Shown piece by piece: positions 61,763 to 64,000 of a stretch of DNA of 64,000 nt. A program made the translations under genes and the position numbers. The DNA is from Nyssa sinensis (lineage: Eukaryota > Streptophyta > Magnoliopsida > Cornales > Nyssaceae), in NCBI GenBank assembly GCA_008638375.1, contig CM018032.1, positions 53,183,882 to 53,247,881 of the forward strand. The letters run 5' to 3'. Position 1 is the stretch's first letter; each line of letters begins with the position of its first letter. The notes beneath the pieces were generated by a model. It saw only the letters and a list, made by a program, of their open reading frames with translations. It searched no databases and was not told where the DNA came from.

Positions 61763-62372
61763 TGATGCTGCACTTTTCGGCTCGCTATAAGTGAGGGCTT
61801 CGCGACCTGTAGAACACTCAGAAAAACGATCAGAGGTCCACCGGATTGGCTCCGGCGGTAGCCGCTCCGATGCTTAAGTAAGTAAAAAAGAATTGAAAGA
61901 CTGTATTGAAAGCCAAAGAATGAGCATGAAAAATAAAGCGTGCCTTTAGGGTTTAATTTATAGACCGTGGCCTTCCTAATTTGATTAGGAATTCGACTCC
62001 ATGAGTATAGGGATTTGATCATCGGAGATTGCAGTTACCTTGTGGAGTATTGCTCAGAGATAACCATAGATGGTAGTTCCCTTGTTGAAGACTGTTTCCT
62101 TGTTGAAGACTGCTTCCTTATTCTCTGCTCGGCATCCGCTAAGGCGGTGACGAGGTCTGGAGTGTTGGTTTGGACCTTGTGATAAGTTCTGAGACCCTTG
62201 CCCGGATATATGTGCTCTGAAGGCATATGTTTGGTCACTTCCGACCTTTTGTGCTGATCTGGATGCTTGAGCTTTTAGTCATTAACTGAATGAGAACCGT
62301 GTTGGCCGAGTATGAGTTGGATTATGGTCATACATGTCACGTGCTGATTGGCCTGCTCTTTATGGTATATCA
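61763..62372 (-). repeat. 5' LTR of the Tat-type element
   Basis: 610 bp. It differs from the 3' LTR by about 17 substitutions, two single-base indels and an extra 18-bp direct duplication. Confidence 0.93.
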
Positions 62373-62500
62373 ACTACATTATCCACTTCATCGCAATTCA
62401 CATTTTCAACCTTAATTTTATTCATGTTGTGTTCTTCACTTATCTTAGTGGAATAATTACTTGAGCCATCACCATCAATTATACCACAAATTTATATACA
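62373..62500 (-). pseudogene. FAR1-related fossil, N-terminal part
   Basis: On the - strand IDGDGSSNYSTKISEEHN and NKIKVENVNCDEVDNVV lead exactly into the target duplication. The frame then continues at 50488 as NEGEMVEVPTIG. The sequence across the insertion reads as one acidic leader before the FAR1 region, proving the Tat-type element landed inside it. Confidence 0.65.
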
Positions 62501-63440
62501 ATTTTATTTATTTAATATTACTATATGCCACCAATAATAATACCAATTATGCAACAAATTGTACCATAATCCCAATCTGTCAAATGTGAATTACTATATG
62601 CATATGTGCAGCAATCCAGTGTTGGCATCACTAATCAATTCAATCAAAAAAGAAGTGTGATTCATGACATTTATCAACATTAAAAATATATCTATTGATT
62701 GTTTTTCTGAAAAATAAATATCAATTTTATTGTTTCACGGCATAAATATCAATTTCGTAGCCCTTCATTTATATTAGCAATGCATCACACATGTTAGATT
62801 AAAGTCGGGTTCAACTTAAGTCATGCCCAAATTTAATTCAAGTTCTAAAATAGTTAAATCTAGTCCAGTCCAAATCCGACTTTAAATCTGATAAACCTAA
62901 TATAAACCCGGCCTGAATTAAAACTTCATTAGTATCGGGTTCAATTTGAACTTGACTTTGAATCCGATCAACCCAACCTGAGCATGATTCAAATTAAAAT
63001 TTATTAGCATCGAGTTTAACTCGAGCCTAGTTTGAACCCGATTATTAATTTCAATTTTTAAATTTTATTCATGATTTCTTTAATAAATTACTATATTTTT
63101 TCTATTTTGATTATAAACTAAAAATTCTAATAATTTTTCTCAATTCTTTTAAAAGAAATTAAAAATTATTAAAATAATTTCTTCAACATAATTTAATTTT
63201 AAAAAAATATTAAAAACTAATAAATTTTTAAAATTATAAAAATATAAATAATAATTCTTGTAATAAATTTTTATTAATTTAATAACGAATAACTAAAATA
63301 CATAAAATATTAAATTTGAAATCAACATAAAACAATTAATAATTATATTATTGTTAAATAATTTATCAAAATGGACGGTTTAGATCAAGGGGGCCCACAT
63401 AATCAGTAAAGCAAGGGCATTCCAAATTCAAAACGAAAGA
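62501..63440. other. AT-rich intergenic stretch with an interspersed repeat
   Basis: No gene is visible. The repeat related to 49532-49690 is at about 62800-63050. After 63380 the sequence becomes less AT-rich and leads into the 5' UTR of the SEC14-like gene. Confidence 0.5.
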
Positions 63441-63743
63441 AGTGAAATGAAACACCCATCAGCGGTCCAAAACCGGAGATGCTTTAGAATATTCCCCCCA
63501 GCTAACCTCACTCTCTCAGAGTCTCAAATCGCCCTTTCCTTCTCTTTTTCCTCGCATAAGTACACTTTGTCCTCTTCTTCATCAATCCCAGTCCCTTCAG
63601 CAACCGTCAACCCTTCCCTCTCTTTCCTTTTCTTCTATATTCTATTCTAATCTCTCTTTCACCTTTCGCGCTCCTTCCCTTATTTAGCAGACCCCACCCC
63701 CCCCCCCCCTCTAATTTTATCATTCTGTCACATTTATTCAATC

Positions 63744-64000
63744 ATGGCTTCACATCAACAACATATCATCGACAAACTTGACGTCTTCAAGATCCAAGGC
63801 AGAGATAAACGAGGCCACAATATCCTTCGCATCATCGGAAAGTTCTTTCCCGGTAAGCATTTTGATGTCTCTCTCTCTCTCTATATATATATATCATATA
63901 TGAGTGCGCTTCCATTGTATAGTATGAATTTCAATTGATTTTCTCTCTGTTGTTTTGATTCAGCACGGATTGTGAGTGTCGATGTTCTGAAGAAGTACTT
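63744..64000 (+). CDS. SEC14/CRAL-TRIO-like protein, N-terminal exons (runs off the right edge)
   Basis: Exon 1 (63744-63852) encodes MASHQQHIIDKLDVFKIQGR then DKRGHNILRIIGKFFP. A 111-base intron with GT-AG ends and a CT/TA microsatellite follows. Exon 2 starts at 63964 and gives ARIVSVDVLKKYL before the window ends. The pattern matches plant proteins annotated as SEC14 cytosolic factor/phosphoglyceride transfer or GDAP2-like CRAL-TRIO proteins, which bind or move lipids in the cytosol. The 5' UTR is pyrimidine-rich (63480-63743). Only about 50 residues are visible, so family is likely and function inferred. Confidence 0.75.

Larger units (their letters stand above)
50489..62372 (-). mobile_element. 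Ty3/gypsy LTR retrotransposon of Tat type, nearly complete but broken
   Basis: LTRs at 50489-51080 and 61763-62372 begin TGATRCTGCACTTTTCG and end GGTATATCA. Target duplications are ACTAC on both sides (50484-50488 and 62373-62377). Orientation is - : primer-binding site at 61741-61762, then gag, protease, RT, RNase H with an extra RNase H, and integrase. A 63-bp array, two opposite-strand units and a purine tract at the 3' LTR follow. About 17 substitutions over some 590 aligned LTR bases (by eye), mostly transitions, make it a fairly recent insertion. Frameshifts and stops in every domain make it non-autonomous. Confidence 0.93.

Overview
This is a window of nuclear DNA from a flowering plant, most likely a eudicot with a large, transposon-rich genome. 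The evidence is intron-containing plant genes, plant snRNA promoter architecture, a miR171 hairpin and typical plant retroelements. The species cannot be told from the sequence alone.

Host genes. Five loci are well supported. They are a bifunctional nuclease of the BBD family (+, nine coding exons, 27068-32621); an AMT2/3-type ammonium transporter (-, three exons, 33228-35688) converging on it; a miR171 precursor (+, about 39002-39130); a PIG-M/PEANUT1-type GPI mannosyltransferase (+, four coding exons, 44799-47874); and a U4 spliceosomal snRNA gene (-, 48451-48602) with complete promoter and 3' box. The first exon and start of the second exon of a SEC14/CRAL-TRIO-like protein lie at the right edge (63744 onwards). 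A possible first exon of an unidentified gene lies at the left edge on the - strand.

Region 3.6-26.4 kb is a nest of transposons. A 5'-truncated L1-like LINE (+) starts near 3605 and ends with a poly-A tail at 26364. A 1.2 kb terminal-inverted-repeat element interrupts it at 4531-5723. A 17.8 kb Ogre/Tat-like LTR element (-, gag remnant only, 1.9 kb LTRs) interrupts it at 7546-25322. That LTR element is itself split by two large solo LTRs of one family in opposite orientation (9453-12512 and 15317-19490), each with a perfect 5-bp target duplication. A MULE-type MITE with a perfect 9-bp duplication follows the LINE tail.

Region 50-62.5 kb holds an 11.9 kb Ty3/gypsy element of Tat type (-, 50489-62372) with about 97% identical LTRs and ACTAC target duplications. 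Its gag, protease, reverse transcriptase, RNase H and integrase are recognisable but broken. It also carries a 63-bp tandem array and two gene-like units on the opposite strand, the first encoding a region like the 'putative gypsy type transposon' (Transposase_28) family plus a coiled coil. It inserted into a decayed FAR1-related (FRS/MULE-derived) sequence whose halves now lie at 49956-50488 and 62373-62500.

The rest is AT-rich intergenic DNA with (CT)n(TA)n compound microsatellites, SINEs, MITEs and short tandem duplications.
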